A stretch of DNA of 64,000 nt from Psychrobacter sp. AH5 (GTDB lineage: Bacteria > Pseudomonadota > Gammaproteobacteria > Pseudomonadales > Moraxellaceae): contig NZ_JAMBMT010000001.1 in NCBI RefSeq assembly GCF_040371085.1, positions 434,001 through 498,000 of the forward strand. The letters run 5' to 3'. The notes under the pieces are model-generated. The model was not told the origin of the DNA. It searched no databases and was given only the letters and a program-made list of their open reading frames with translations. Of the stretch, positions 44,237 to 53,748 are shown piece by piece. Made by a program: the position numbers and the translations under genes. The number at the start of each line of letters is the position of its first letter. Position 1 is the first letter of the stretch.

Positions 44237-45541
44237 TTAAAGCCCTGAAGCATAAGCCACAAGCTGAGCACGCTCTTCATCAGTAAGGCCGGTGATGTTG
44301 CCTAGTGGCATATAACTACTTTGTACTGCGGTAATTATTTTAGCTTTATGAGTCTTCATGTCCTCAGGGGTAACAATGATAATTCCCGCTGGCGGCGCAT
44401 TAAAGCCGGCTTGAGTAGGCTGCGCCATGTGGCAAACGCTGCATTTTGCTTGTACCACACCCATGATTGCATCGTCAGCGGACGAGGCGACTGCTACTGC
44501 TTCAGCCGTGCCTTCGGTAGCTGGTACTGCCGCAGCAGTGGCACCATCGGCAGGTGGCGTTGTTTCAGGAGCGGCCTCTACAGGAACCGCAGATTGTACT
44601 GGTGGAACTGGCAACGGCTCAATCGGTGCCGGACGCATCCAGATAATTAATAATACGGTCGCTATCGCAGGAATGACTAAGTATTTTGGCTGATGATGAC
44701 CCAAATGCTTTTGGTTGAAATAATGACGAGCGGTAGCCGTGATAACCCCAACGAACACCAATACCAACCAGCCTTGAGCATGCGAGTACATCATCGGATA
44801 GTGATTACTAATCATGGTAAAGATGAGCGGTAGGGTGAAGTAGTTATTCATCACTGAACGGTTTCTAGCCATTAACGCTAAATCTGCCACTTCTTTACCT
44901 GGTTTTACTCCGCGGCGGACGCAGTCTACTAGCGCGCGCTGAGCGGGCATGATACCAAAGAAGACGTTACCTGCCATGATAGTACCCAAAATAGCACCGA
45001 CATGGATGAAAGAGGCACGATCACTAAATAACTGATAAGAGATATAAGTGGCAATGACCATTAGTACAAAGATACAAATACTAAAGACCATTTTGTTTTT
45101 GCCAATACGGCTACGAACAATAATCTCATAAATAGCGTAGCTAATGAGTAAGAATAAAATACTAGTTGAGATAGCGCCAACATTGCTGCCAAAATCAACT
45201 TTACTAGGATCAATCAGATAAGCGGTGGCATTGGCGTAATAAACGATGGCCATCATCGCCGCACCAGTCAGCCAAGTGGTATAGGCTTCCCATTTGAACC
45301 AATGCAGAGTTTTTGGCATTTCCTCAGGCTCAAGCTTGTACTTAGCGATTTCATAAAAACCACCACCATGTACCGCCCATAAGTCACCTGAGATACCCTT
45401 TTTGGATTTCCATTCAGGTGGTTTTTGTAGGCTCATATCTAGCCATACAAAGTAAAATGACGCACCAATCCAAGCTATACCAGCGATAACGTGGAACCAG
45501 CGAAAGAATAATGCTAACCAATCGAAAAGATATGCGCCCAT
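44237..45541 (-). CDS. puuD: Urate hydroxylase PuuD (membrane protein with cytochrome c domain)
   Basis: This 434-residue enzyme oxidises urate to 5-hydroxyisourate in the inner membrane. About eight membrane segments follow the N-terminal LFDWLALFFRWFHVIAGIAWIGASF. A linker rich in Pro/Ala/Glu leads to a C-terminal c-type cytochrome with heme motif CSVCH (C367, C370, H371) and an axial-type Met (YMPLG, M411). It is the entry step of the pathway encoded around it. Confidence 0.95.
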   Translation of the reverse strand: MGAYLFDWLALFFRWFHVIAGIAWIGASFYFVWLDMSLQKPPEWKSKKGISGDLWAVHGGGFYEIAKYKLEPEEMPKTLHWFKWEAYTTWLTGAAMMAIVYYANATAYLIDPSKVDFGSNVGAISTSILFLLISYAIYEIIVRSRIGKNKMVFSICIFVLMVIATYISYQLFSDRASFIHVGAILGTIMAGNVFFGIMPAQRALVDCVRRGVKPGKEVADLALMARNRSVMNNYFTLPLIFTMISNHYPMMYSHAQGWLVLVFVGVITATARHYFNQKHLGHHQPKYLVIPAIATVLLIIWMRPAPIEPLPVPPVQSAVPVEAAPETTPPADGATAAAVPATEGTAEAVAVASSADDAIMGVVQAKCSVCHMAQPTQAGFNAPPAGIIIVTPEDMKTHKAKIITAVQSSYMPLGNITGLTDEERAQLVAYASGL

Positions 45542-45793
45542 GCGACAAGTGTCCTTTTGTATTGCTATGTTTTGGTAACTTGTAACGACTTAACTCACTT
45601 GACTTGTGTTACAAGCGCTTCCGTGCCGTCTTAGATGTCTAATAATCTATGTCTGATAATGCATAAACGTCATAAGATAAATAATAATGTAGTCACCAGT
45701 ATTAGCTGTCTATAATGATTATATGGGATGGCTAAAGCCGTGTCTTACTTTTATAAAGCAGTAAAGATAAATATTTATAATTAAATCATAACC
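45542..45793. other. Intergenic region between uraH and puuD
   Basis: No gene. Just upstream of puuD, CTTGTAAC (45579-45586) and GTTACAAG (45608-45615) form an inverted repeat, a possible operator of unknown protein; there is no RutR-type box here. Confidence 0.45.
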
Positions 45794-46162
45794 TTAAGAG
45801 CCGCGATAAGTACCGTAGCCGTGAGCACTAAGTAATAGTGGCACATGATAGTGGCTAGCGTCACTCAACACAAAATCGATGACGACTTGCGGATAAAAAG
45901 CAGTGAGCTTTTGTGCGTCAAAATAAGACTGCGTATCAAATGTCAAAGTATAGCGGCCCTTATCTAAAGTTTGCTCACTACTATCGATAGCCGCGTCAAA
46001 CTGCCAGCTATCAGGGGTGACACGGCCATCATCATTGGTAGTACCTTTGGCTAGCAAAGTGGCTGCACCGCTATCGCTAAGGCGATGTAGAGTCACGGCG
46101 ATACTAGCGGCAGGTTTGCCAAGATGAGTATCTAAAATATGAGAAGAGAGAGTAGCTGACAT
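45794..46162 (-). CDS. uraH: 5-Hydroxyisourate hydrolase
   Basis: This 122-residue transthyretin-like enzyme opens 5-hydroxyisourate to OHCU. The N-terminal HILDTHLGKPAASI holds the catalytic His. The signature YRGS C-terminus is present, preceded by HVPLLLSAHGYGTY. It lies about 60 bp after uraD on the same strand, with a ribosome binding site (aagga). Confidence 0.95.
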   Translation of the reverse strand: MSATLSSHILDTHLGKPAASIAVTLHRLSDSGAATLLAKGTTNDDGRVTPDSWQFDAAIDSSEQTLDKGRYTLTFDTQSYFDAQKLTAFYPQVVIDFVLSDASHYHVPLLLSAHGYGTYRGS

Positions 46163-46223
46163 AATAAGTCCTTTTATTTTCTAGTAAATGAGGGGTTGAT
46201 TAAATTGAGCCGTTTGACTGAGT

Positions 46224-46745
46224 TTATTTTTGACCCAGTAGCTTTTGGATACGCAAACGAGTAATTTTATTTTGCTCAGTAGCCGCGTTAGCCAGCTCAG
46301 TATTGCGATCATTGGGTAGGCGAGCCTGCAATAAATCAAGCATTTGCTGAGCGCTTTTACCAGTAGCAAAAACGATAAAGATAAAGCCAAATTTATCAAG
46401 ATAATCCTGATTACCTTTCGCAAGAGCTTCTAGTACAGCGTCGTCAGCCTCGTTAGCTCCTGATTGCTCATGAGCGGCGCTATCTTGAGTATTACGGTAT
46501 TTTTGCTTGAGCGTAGCGACATTGCCGATTTGTGGATGACCATCAAAAGCCTCTAACAGATCTGATTCATTGTTTTGTACTTGTTGCCATATCGCATCAC
46601 TGCTATTTAATAAAGCTTCTACATTTTTGAAAGGTCGGGCGCTTGCTAGTTGCTGTGCCCATTGACTACTTGTACAACAAGTAAGAAGAGTTGCTTGCGC
46701 TTCTGCTTGGCTAAGCTCATTGAACTGCGTTAAAGTTAAGCTCAC
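46224..46745 (-). CDS. uraD: OHCU decarboxylase
   Basis: The 173-residue enzyme decarboxylates OHCU to (S)-allantoin. It has SARPFKNVEALL, FDGHPQIG (catalytic His70), and FGFIFIVFATGKSAQQML, all typical. It begins with GTG, preceded by AGGA. Upstream, divergent from the TetR gene, lies a RutR-type palindrome. Confidence 0.95.
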   Translation of the reverse strand: MSLTLTQFNELSQAEAQATLLTCCTSSQWAQQLASARPFKNVEALLNSSDAIWQQVQNNESDLLEAFDGHPQIGNVATLKQKYRNTQDSAAHEQSGANEADDAVLEALAKGNQDYLDKFGFIFIVFATGKSAQQMLDLLQARLPNDRNTELANAATEQNKITRLRIQKLLGQK

Positions 46746-47045
46746 GATAAAATCCTTTTTTTTATGCTATAAAAGTTTAGTAACTTAAAGTCCATTCTGT
46801 GTCAAAATGCTTGTTATACTTCTAACAAAAAAGTACTAATGAAAAGCAGATTGGTTTATATTGTCTATTGTGCTAAAACCTGACCATTTGGTCAACTATT
46901 TTATACGATATAATTGGTTTTGTCGCGATTAATATTAAAAAAACCGTGTTTTGGCACTAAGTTAGCCATTTAATAGCTCAAATTGCCACCATCTACTTTG
47001 TTTATTTAGCTTTTTTTATATCAGCCACGTTTAATGGATTAAGTT
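46746..47045. promoter_or_regulatory. Divergent control region of uraD and the TetR regulator
   Basis: The 300-bp region holds TGACCATTTGGTCA at 46881-46894, identical to the site before puuE. The region is AT-rich. The palindrome is 136 bp from the uraD start and about 150 bp from the regulator start, so it can serve both. Confidence 0.72.
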
Positions 47046-47708
47046 ATGACTGCTACTACAGAAGATAATTTGAACTATACAGATGATACTCATCATCGTA
47101 GTCAACATCACATTCGCGCGCACAATCAAGCCATTATCTTGAGTGCTGCAGAAGAGGAGTTTGTATTACAAGGTTATCGCGGCGCTACTATGCAAGGGAT
47201 TGCCGATCGTGCCAAACTGCCAAAAGCCAATATTCATTATTATTTTAAAAATAAAAAAAATCTTTATGAAAAAGTGCTACGGACCATTATTGAAGAATGG
47301 AACGAGGGCTTAGTGACCATGACGGTCGATAGTGATCCTAAAGTAGTGATCGAAAAATTCGTTAGAACCAAGTTGCATCAGGCGTTTACTAATCCTAATC
47401 GTCATAAGCTCTTTGCCTTAGAGGTCATAGGCGGCGCGCCGCATATTCATAGTTTTATGTCGACCACTATGCAGGACTGGGCGCTCGATAAAGCGCAAGT
47501 GATGAAGAGCTGGCACAGCCAAGGCAAAATTGGCATTGCTGATCCGCTACAGTTATTGATATTGATCTGGGCTACTACTCAGCGCTATGCTGAGTTTGAG
47601 ACGGAGATCGTAGGTTTACTACAAAAGGACGCTTACGATAAAGATGATGAACAGCGAGCGGCGGATTTTTTAGTGCCGTTTATCTTGCGAGGATGTGGTA
47701 TACATTAG
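47046..47708 (+). CDS. TetR-family regulator, RutR-like
   Basis: The 220-residue protein has an N-terminal HTH: AIILSAAEEEFVLQGYRGATMQGIADRAKLPKANIHYYFKNKKNLYEKVL. The long C-terminal ligand domain, RTIIEEWNEGLVTM and KLFALEVIGGAPHI, resembles RutR, which senses pyrimidines or purines. Its gene lies between the urate genes and the NCS2 permease. Three RutR-type boxes nearby suggest it controls this set; the effector is not readable. Confidence 0.85.
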   Translation: MTATTEDNLNYTDDTHHRSQHHIRAHNQAIILSAAEEEFVLQGYRGATMQGIADRAKLPKANIHYYFKNKKNLYEKVLRTIIEEWNEGLVTMTVDSDPKVVIEKFVRTKLHQAFTNPNRHKLFALEVIGGAPHIHSFMSTTMQDWALDKAQVMKSWHSQGKIGIADPLQLLILIWATTQRYAEFETEIVGLLQKDAYDKDDEQRAADFLVPFILRGCGIH

Positions 47709-47826
47709 TCCATTTTATTAGCCATAAAGGCTTGACTGTTTATAAATAAAATCGCCTTAGTGCTACTAACTCTAGAGTTAGCGTCACTAAGGCGAAATTT
47801 TTGCTCTAAATAAACGAGCCTATAAG

Positions 47827-49260
47827 TTATAGCACTTCAGCAGCAGGCTTGAGCTTACGCGCAGGCTTTAAACCATCATCCTTATGCTGCTCAGCGGTAT
47901 CGTACTCAACCCCAAAGTTCTTGGGTAAGATAGTATCAAGTAGAATGGCAACCACCCCTGACATAGTCACAGCTGAGCCAAAGATATTGCGAAACAGCTG
48001 CGGCATTTGTGCAAAGACATCAGGAACAAAAGCCACACCCAACCCAAGACCGAGCGAGGTTGCGATAATCAACACATTACGGTGAGTAAAGTTCACTGTG
48101 GCTAAGATACGAATACCCGCAGTAGCTACAGTTGCAAACATCAGTAGCGTGACACCGCCGACCACAGGCTTTGGCAATTGAGTAAAGATAGCACCCAAGA
48201 TTGGGAATAGACCCATAATGAATAAAATACCAGCAACATAAAAACCAACATAACGGCTGGCAATACCAGTCATTTGAATGACGCCGTTGTTTTGACTAAA
48301 GGTAGTCACGGGGAAGCTGTTGAAGATACCAGCAACTGCAGAGTTGACACCGTCGGCTAATACCCCGCCTTTGATACGTTTTTCGTATAGTGGGCCTTTG
48401 ATGGGCTCGCCTGAGATCATTGAGGTTGCAGTTAAGTCACCTGAGGTCTCAATACTAGTAATGATATACATAAAAGCGATAGGAATAAACGCTTGCCAAT
48501 CAAAACCAAAGCCAAATTTGAACGGGATAGGCACGGTCAATAACGGCGCTTGTGAGACTAACGAGAAGTCGATACGGCCCATAAATGCCGCTACTAGTAG
48601 GCCTAACATCAGGCCAATAAAGATAGCGCTTGAGCGAATCACTTTATTATTGACGATGCTGATTAGCACCACACTGACTAAGACGCCGCCGCCCAATAGT
48701 AGATTAGGGAGGCTACCGAAATTTTCAGCGCCAACCCCGCCTGCTAGATCAGTCAGACCCACTTTAGTCAATGACAGACCGATAGTAACGATGACACAGC
48801 CGGTGACGATAGGGCTCATCAAAGACTTAAGCTTAGTGATGAACTGACTCAAAAATATCTCAACAAAGGCACCTAAGAAGGTCACGCCAAAGATGACGGA
48901 GAGTATCTCCTCAGGACTACCGCCGCGGTTTTTGACCACAAAACCTGCGGCTAACACTGCAGCTAAGAAACCAAAGCTGGTCCCTTGTAATGCCATAAGC
49001 CCTGAACCTACTGGGCCTACTTTACGCGTTTGAATAAAAGTGGCGACCCCAGATACCATAAGGGCCATACTAATTAAATAAGGAATGTGTTCGCCTAATC
49101 CTAAGGCGCCACCAATAATTAAAGAGGGAGTAATAACACCAACAAAAGCGGCTAGTACATGCTGTACAGCACCTAAGAAGGCTTTTGCTGGGGCAGGACG
49201 GTCATGCAATCCATACAATAAGTCAAGATTTCCTTGCATCTGCTCATTCGTTTCGCTCAT
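47827..49260 (-). CDS. NCS2 xanthine/uric acid permease
   Basis: A 477-residue inner-membrane nucleobase:cation symporter with about 12-14 hydrophobic segments. Typical NCS2 blocks include ALQGTSFGFLAAV, TGCVIVTIGLSL, TSIETSGDLTATSMISGEPI and FNSFPVTTFSQNNGVIQMTGIASRYVG. In context it most likely imports urate or xanthine. A RutR-type box lies 122 bp upstream. Confidence 0.9.
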   Translation of the reverse strand: MSETNEQMQGNLDLLYGLHDRPAPAKAFLGAVQHVLAAFVGVITPSLIIGGALGLGEHIPYLISMALMVSGVATFIQTRKVGPVGSGLMALQGTSFGFLAAVLAAGFVVKNRGGSPEEILSVIFGVTFLGAFVEIFLSQFITKLKSLMSPIVTGCVIVTIGLSLTKVGLTDLAGGVGAENFGSLPNLLLGGGVLVSVVLISIVNNKVIRSSAIFIGLMLGLLVAAFMGRIDFSLVSQAPLLTVPIPFKFGFGFDWQAFIPIAFMYIITSIETSGDLTATSMISGEPIKGPLYEKRIKGGVLADGVNSAVAGIFNSFPVTTFSQNNGVIQMTGIASRYVGFYVAGILFIMGLFPILGAIFTQLPKPVVGGVTLLMFATVATAGIRILATVNFTHRNVLIIATSLGLGLGVAFVPDVFAQMPQLFRNIFGSAVTMSGVVAILLDTILPKNFGVEYDTAEQHKDDGLKPARKLKPAAEVL

Positions 49261-49381
49261 GATAACTTCCTTTTAGATGAATCTTTTGGTTTTATCGAAC
49301 CAAAAGTTGCACTTGTCCATGTGCTGATAGCTAAGGATTAACAATCTAATCTCTTCGTCAACCGCTATTTGATAAATAACC

Positions 49382-49395
49382 TGACCATTTAGTCA
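49382..49395. promoter_or_regulatory. RutR-type operator before the NCS2 permease
   Basis: TGACCATTTAGTCA differs by one base from the two palindromes at 44140 and 46881. It lies 122 bp upstream of the permease start. Confidence 0.68.
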
Positions 49396-49527
49396 GTTAT
49401 CTGTAGGATATATTGAAAAGACTAACTATTGCAACGTTTTTTTAGTTAAACACTTTATTTATTTAGAAATAATTATTTTTTAGTAGAAGACTTAAGTAAA
49501 TAAAGTTTTCAAACTGATTTTTCTCTA

Positions 49528-49587
49528 TTGCCAAATTGTTAATACTTCGCTATTATGCCTGCCATATTATTAATGATAATAATTATC
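49528..49587 (+). promoter_or_regulatory. Predicted promoter and Fur-box-like site of the TonB-dependent receptor
   Basis: A -35 TTGCCA (49528-49533) and -10 TATTAT (49551-49556) are 17 bp apart. The palindrome GATAATAATTATC (49575-49587) lies just downstream and fits the Fur box core, so iron repression is likely. The leader is about 200 nt. Confidence 0.65.
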
Positions 49588-49763
49588 GTTAACATTCGTA
49601 ATAGTGTTTATAGACTGATTTAAAGCTTTAGGGTTTAAAACAGCAGTTATAAATCGTTATCTGCCGCAAGCGATCCGTGCAGTGACATTGCAAGTAGTGC
49701 AAGTAATGCAAGTAATGATTATTTTTTGGGCATAAATTTAATAGTGAATACAGTGAGTATGTT

Positions 49764-51839
49764 ATGGGCGTAGCAACGTTTTCTAGTCGTTTAACCGTTT
49801 TATCTATGGGTATAGCCGCAGTATTGGGAGTTCAAGTTGCAAATGCAGCTGAGACTAATGAGCTGCCCACGATCACTTTGCAGACTATCACGGTAACGGC
49901 AAACACCTCAGTACGCGACAAAGTGCAAGAAGACTCCATTTATATAGAAGACTACACGCCAGCGGCGCAGGCCAGTCATCTCAGTGATTTTTTGAATGTA
50001 GTTCCGGGAGTGACGGTAGGGGGTACCTCCTCTGTCAATCAGCGGGTACGCATACGCGGCCTTGATGATACCAATCTAAAGGTGACCATCGATGGCGCTC
50101 GTCAAGAAGGAGCGCTGTTTTATCATATGGGTGATGTCACTATTGATCCTGACTTATTAAAAGCCGCTGAGGTCTCAGTTGGTAATAACTCAGTCACTTT
50201 GGGTAACGATGCTTTAGGCGGCGCAGTAGCTTTTGAGACCGTTGATGCCGCTGATCTACTTAGACCAGGTCAGCAAATCGGTGCCAAATTAAATGTAGGT
50301 TATGCTAGCAATAACGATGAATTATTAACCTCAGCAACTGTCTACGGCGCTCCAAGCGATAATATTGATTTGTTAGCTTATTATAGTAAGCGAGATAGAG
50401 AGTCTGGCGAAGATGGGGAGGGTCGTGAGCTTTTTGAGGATAGCAAGGGCGAGAATATTCTATTAAAAGCTGGGGCTGCTATTAATGAAGACAACCGCGT
50501 AGGCGCAAGCTTTAGCCGTACTGAGAAAAAAGGGGTGTTTCCTTTTCGTCCCGACTTTCCAAGTAGCACAAGCGCTGACCCGATTCCACAAAAGGTAAAC
50601 CGAGATACTTATACTATTGATTATAACTTTGATCCCGTAAACGCTTTGATTGATGTAGATACTACTATTTATCAAACCGAAACGGAGATTTTGCGTAATA
50701 ACAATGCTGATATCTCATCCAATTATGATTGGAGAGCCAAGGTAAAAACTACGGGTGCCAAAATTGAAAATACTAGTATTATCGACACGGACACCGGTCG
50801 TCATAAGCTAATCGCTGGGGCTGAGCATTATAAAAAAGAGTCTGAGATGGCCCGAGACTATAAAAGTGCTAATAGCGATAGCGCAAAAAACACCTCACTA
50901 TATCTAGAAGATCAGTGGCAGATGGGCAAATTTAGCTTAACCCCAGGGGTGCGTTATGATCGCTATGAATCGCCTGAATTTGTAGCTGGCGGTAAGACCT
51001 ACGACAACGTGGTTGGAGCTTTGGCTGCCAGTTATGAGATTGCTCCAAGCACTCAGGTTTTTGCCAGCTATACGCAATTGTTCAATGGCCCTGACTTAGG
51101 ACAAGCTATCTTTAATAGTAATGGCGCTGGTATTTATGTCAATAATGATCTAAAGGCAGAAGAGGGCTATAACTCTGAGGTGGGTATTGCCACAACACTA
51201 CGCGGATTGACGATAGCGGATGATGCGCTACAGTTAAGTGCCAAATACTTTAATTCCAACATCGAAAACTTTCAGCAGTTTGTTAGAACTGGAGATCGCG
51301 CTGGTCGCTATGGTCTAAACTGTACTACCGGTGAGCGCGGTTCACCTGGTAACTTACAACCTTGTCAGGGTATGATCAACAGTGATGAGGACTATGAGAT
51401 CAAAGGGGTTGAGCTGGCAGCGGACTATACTACTCGTAACTTTGGTATGGGTCTAAGCTACTCACGCGCTCGTAGTGAGGGCGACAAAACAGGCGATAGC
51501 ATTCCTTCTGTAAGTGGTGGTAGTGCCGACTCTGGTGATCGTTATATGGTTAACTTAAACTATCAGCCGAATGATACGGTGGATCTAGGCTGGCGCAGTA
51601 CTTACGTCGCCTCAATCACTGATAATCAACAACAAACCAAACCAAATTATGATGTGCATGATATCTATATGACTTATCTGCCGCGTCAGCTTGAGGGCGT
51701 AAAAGCAACGGTTGGGGTTTATAATTTATTTGATGAAACTTATGCCAGCCACGCATCGCGCTTAAACACTACTGATGCTACTGCGACTGACTTTGAGCCG
51801 GGCCGTAATATCAAAGCTTCGCTAACTTATCAGTTCTAA
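49764..51839 (+). CDS. TonB-dependent outer-membrane receptor (ferric siderophore/heme type)
   Basis: This 691-residue receptor has a signal peptide ending in ANA. A TonB box-like ITVTA precedes a plug domain (LSDFLNVVPGVTVGG, VRIRGLDDTNLKVTIDGARQEG, LGNDALGGAVAFET). A 22-strand barrel follows, ending in a C-terminal aromatic residue (ASLTYQF). The plug is closest in style to FetA/FrpB-type ferric-catecholate receptors. The catecholate-type ABC importer downstream agrees, but a heme ligand cannot be excluded. Confidence 0.88.
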   Translation: MGVATFSSRLTVLSMGIAAVLGVQVANAAETNELPTITLQTITVTANTSVRDKVQEDSIYIEDYTPAAQASHLSDFLNVVPGVTVGGTSSVNQRVRIRGLDDTNLKVTIDGARQEGALFYHMGDVTIDPDLLKAAEVSVGNNSVTLGNDALGGAVAFETVDAADLLRPGQQIGAKLNVGYASNNDELLTSATVYGAPSDNIDLLAYYSKRDRESGEDGEGRELFEDSKGENILLKAGAAINEDNRVGASFSRTEKKGVFPFRPDFPSSTSADPIPQKVNRDTYTIDYNFDPVNALIDVDTTIYQTETEILRNNNADISSNYDWRAKVKTTGAKIENTSIIDTDTGRHKLIAGAEHYKKESEMARDYKSANSDSAKNTSLYLEDQWQMGKFSLTPGVRYDRYESPEFVAGGKTYDNVVGALAASYEIAPSTQVFASYTQLFNGPDLGQAIFNSNGAGIYVNNDLKAEEGYNSEVGIATTLRGLTIADDALQLSAKYFNSNIENFQQFVRTGDRAGRYGLNCTTGERGSPGNLQPCQGMINSDEDYEIKGVELAADYTTRNFGMGLSYSRARSEGDKTGDSIPSVSGGSADSGDRYMVNLNYQPNDTVDLGWRSTYVASITDNQQQTKPNYDVHDIYMTYLPRQLEGVKATVGVYNLFDETYASHASRLNTTDATATDFEPGRNIKASLTYQF

Positions 51840-51874
51840 GCTAGCCCTAAGCTATGAGTTACTAGAGCTGTTAG

Positions 51875-51907
51875 AGTCAGCTTTCTATTTGGGAAGCTGG
51901 CTTTTTT
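51875..51907 (+). terminator. Terminator after the receptor gene
   Basis: AGTCAGCTTTC and GGGAAGCTGGCT form a stem with a T-run (51902-51907). Confidence 0.75.
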
Positions 51908-52011
51908 ATGCCTATAAATCGCGGCTACTCGCTCTAAAGCTCTATTTACAGCGCTTTTGCTTACAGTAATGAACTACTTCTATCGACAAACCATCATCAA
52001 GAAAATAAAAA

Positions 52012-53358
52012 ATGAGCTCATTAACCCTACGTCAAAGCTGCCTTTGGCTACATCGTTACACTGGCATAGTCATGGCAGGCTTTTTGTTATTAGCAGGACT
52101 AACCGGAGCGCTATTAGCGTTTCATGAAGAATTGGATGAGTGGTTCAATCAGGATTTGGCTTATATTCAAGCGTCCAAGAAGCCGCCACTAGCTATCGCT
52201 GATTTGCATGATAAAGTCATAGCTACTTATCCTGAGTATAACTTCTCCTCTATGCCAACCTCCATAGAAGCTGAGCGCTCAGCAGTGTTTTTGGTAGATA
52301 GAGCGCGCGGCAAGCAAGCAAGTACGGCAGCCAAAGCGCCATTTCAAGAGGTGTATCTCAATCCCTATGACGGCGCTATCTTAGGGACGCGCGATAAAGA
52401 GCAGTGGGCATGGCAAAATACTATGCATAAAGTATTTTGGCTACATAGAGATTTACTGCTTGGTGATATTGGTAAATGGCTCTTAGGTATTATCTCTTTG
52501 CTTTGGACAATAAACTGCTTTATTGGCTTTTATTTGACTTGGCCTCGTAAAGTAAAAAATAAAAATAATAGCGCCAATCAAAGCCAAAGACTGCCTGCAA
52601 AAAAACGAGCGTCCTTTATTAAGCGCTGGCTACCCGCGTGGAAAATCCGCACCAACACCAATACCTTTAAACTCAATTATGATTTGCATCAAGCCTTTGG
52701 CTTATGGCTATGGCTGATGCTATTGGTGATAGCTTGGTCGAGTGTGGGCTTTAATTTACAACCCGTTTATCAACCAGTGATGCAAACGCTAGTAGGACTC
52801 GAAGCTAGAGAAGACAGACCAGCTAGGCCTAAAGAGCAAAGCCAAATACAGCATCAATCTGCTGACGCTAATAATAAAATCACGAAAGCCAATAGTATCG
52901 CTTATCTAAGCGAGCAGGCCAATATAGCGGCGCATCATAATGGTGTAGAGGTAGAGCGGCTCTTGGGAATTCGCTGGCTAGCGGAGGAAAATCAGTGGCA
53001 GATGCGCTTTAGCACCAATCAAGATATTGGCAAAAAAGGCGGCGCGTCATCTATTACGGTCGATGCAGCTAGCGGTCAGCTAGAAAAAGTAAAGTTTGGT
53101 TATCAAAGCTCATTCGCTAGCAAAACCGATCAGTGGTTAGCAACATTGCATATGGGACATATTGGCTTAGCAGAAGACGAAAAAACAGCTCATCGACTCT
53201 ATCAAGTGTTTTTAGCGCTGATTGGTCTAGCAGTCAGCACACTGTCAGGCACTGGCGTCTATCTATGGCTTAAAGGTCGTCAAAGCCGCGCAAAACAAAG
53301 ACAAAAATTAGCGCTAAAAAACGATTTCTCAAAGCAAATAGGAAAAACTAGCTATTAA
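52012..53358 (+). CDS. PepSY-associated TM protein (iron-uptake reductase-like)
   Basis: This 448-residue inner-membrane protein has about four membrane segments. The N-terminal HRYTGIVMAGFLLLAGLTGALLAFHEELDEW is typical of PepSY_TM proteins (PiuB/FoxB type). Further His-containing segments are MHKVFWLHRDLLLGD, LNYDLHQAFGLWLWLML and LATLHMGHIG. Such proteins often accompany siderophore receptors and are proposed to reduce or release iron from the chelate. It follows the receptor on the same strand. Confidence 0.87.
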   Translation: MSSLTLRQSCLWLHRYTGIVMAGFLLLAGLTGALLAFHEELDEWFNQDLAYIQASKKPPLAIADLHDKVIATYPEYNFSSMPTSIEAERSAVFLVDRARGKQASTAAKAPFQEVYLNPYDGAILGTRDKEQWAWQNTMHKVFWLHRDLLLGDIGKWLLGIISLLWTINCFIGFYLTWPRKVKNKNNSANQSQRLPAKKRASFIKRWLPAWKIRTNTNTFKLNYDLHQAFGLWLWLMLLVIAWSSVGFNLQPVYQPVMQTLVGLEAREDRPARPKEQSQIQHQSADANNKITKANSIAYLSEQANIAAHHNGVEVERLLGIRWLAEENQWQMRFSTNQDIGKKGGASSITVDAASGQLEKVKFGYQSSFASKTDQWLATLHMGHIGLAEDEKTAHRLYQVFLALIGLAVSTLSGTGVYLWLKGRQSRAKQRQKLALKNDFSKQIGKTSY

Positions 53359-53386
53359 AAAGCATCTTATTACCTATTGCTGCGGG

Positions 53387-53716
53387 TCAAAGCTTTAATT
53401 GCAAAAAGATGTCGTAGGCTATTCCAACGCTAAGGAGTAAGAAAGCAAGTAGCTCACCGAGCATTACACTTCTATGCCAACTATTACTCTTGTCAAAGTT
53501 TTTTGTATAGTCTACCGAAGCTATATCTTGCGTCAAATCCATAGGAATAATCACTAGTCTTAGCAGGTACAAAGTAATACCCAGCCAAGTCAAAGTATCT
53601 GCTATGGCTTTATTTACAGCATAAGACAGGCATAAACCAAAGCTAAGGATTAAAAGTAATCGGCACAGATTTTTATAATTTATCCAGCGGTGGTTCAATA
53701 GCATCTTATGCATCAA
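53387..53716 (-). CDS. Small membrane protein of unknown function
   Basis: This 109-residue protein has about three hydrophobic stretches (LCRLLLILSFGLCLSYAV, LTWLGITLYLLRLVIIPM, LLAFLLLSVGIAYDIFL). I do not recognise the family. It lies 32 bp after the siderophore ATPase on the same strand and may be co-transcribed with it. Confidence 0.65.
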   Translation of the reverse strand: MMHKMLLNHRWINYKNLCRLLLILSFGLCLSYAVNKAIADTLTWLGITLYLLRLVIIPMDLTQDIASVDYTKNFDKSNSWHRSVMLGELLAFLLLSVGIAYDIFLQLKL

Positions 53717-53748
53717 GCCTTCCTTTTTACTGTTTATCAGCGCTATAT

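Larger units (their letters stand above)
49261..49763. other. 503-bp divergent region between permease and receptor
   Basis: No gene. It contains a RutR-type box (49382-49395), a promoter and Fur-box-like site for the receptor (49528-49587), and a small tandem repeat (gcaagtaat units near 49690-49717). Confidence 0.65.

Noticed and set aside
49690..49717. Tandem gcaagtaat units as an iteron-type origin or regulatory site
   Set aside because: Only about three short imperfect units and no replication gene nearby.
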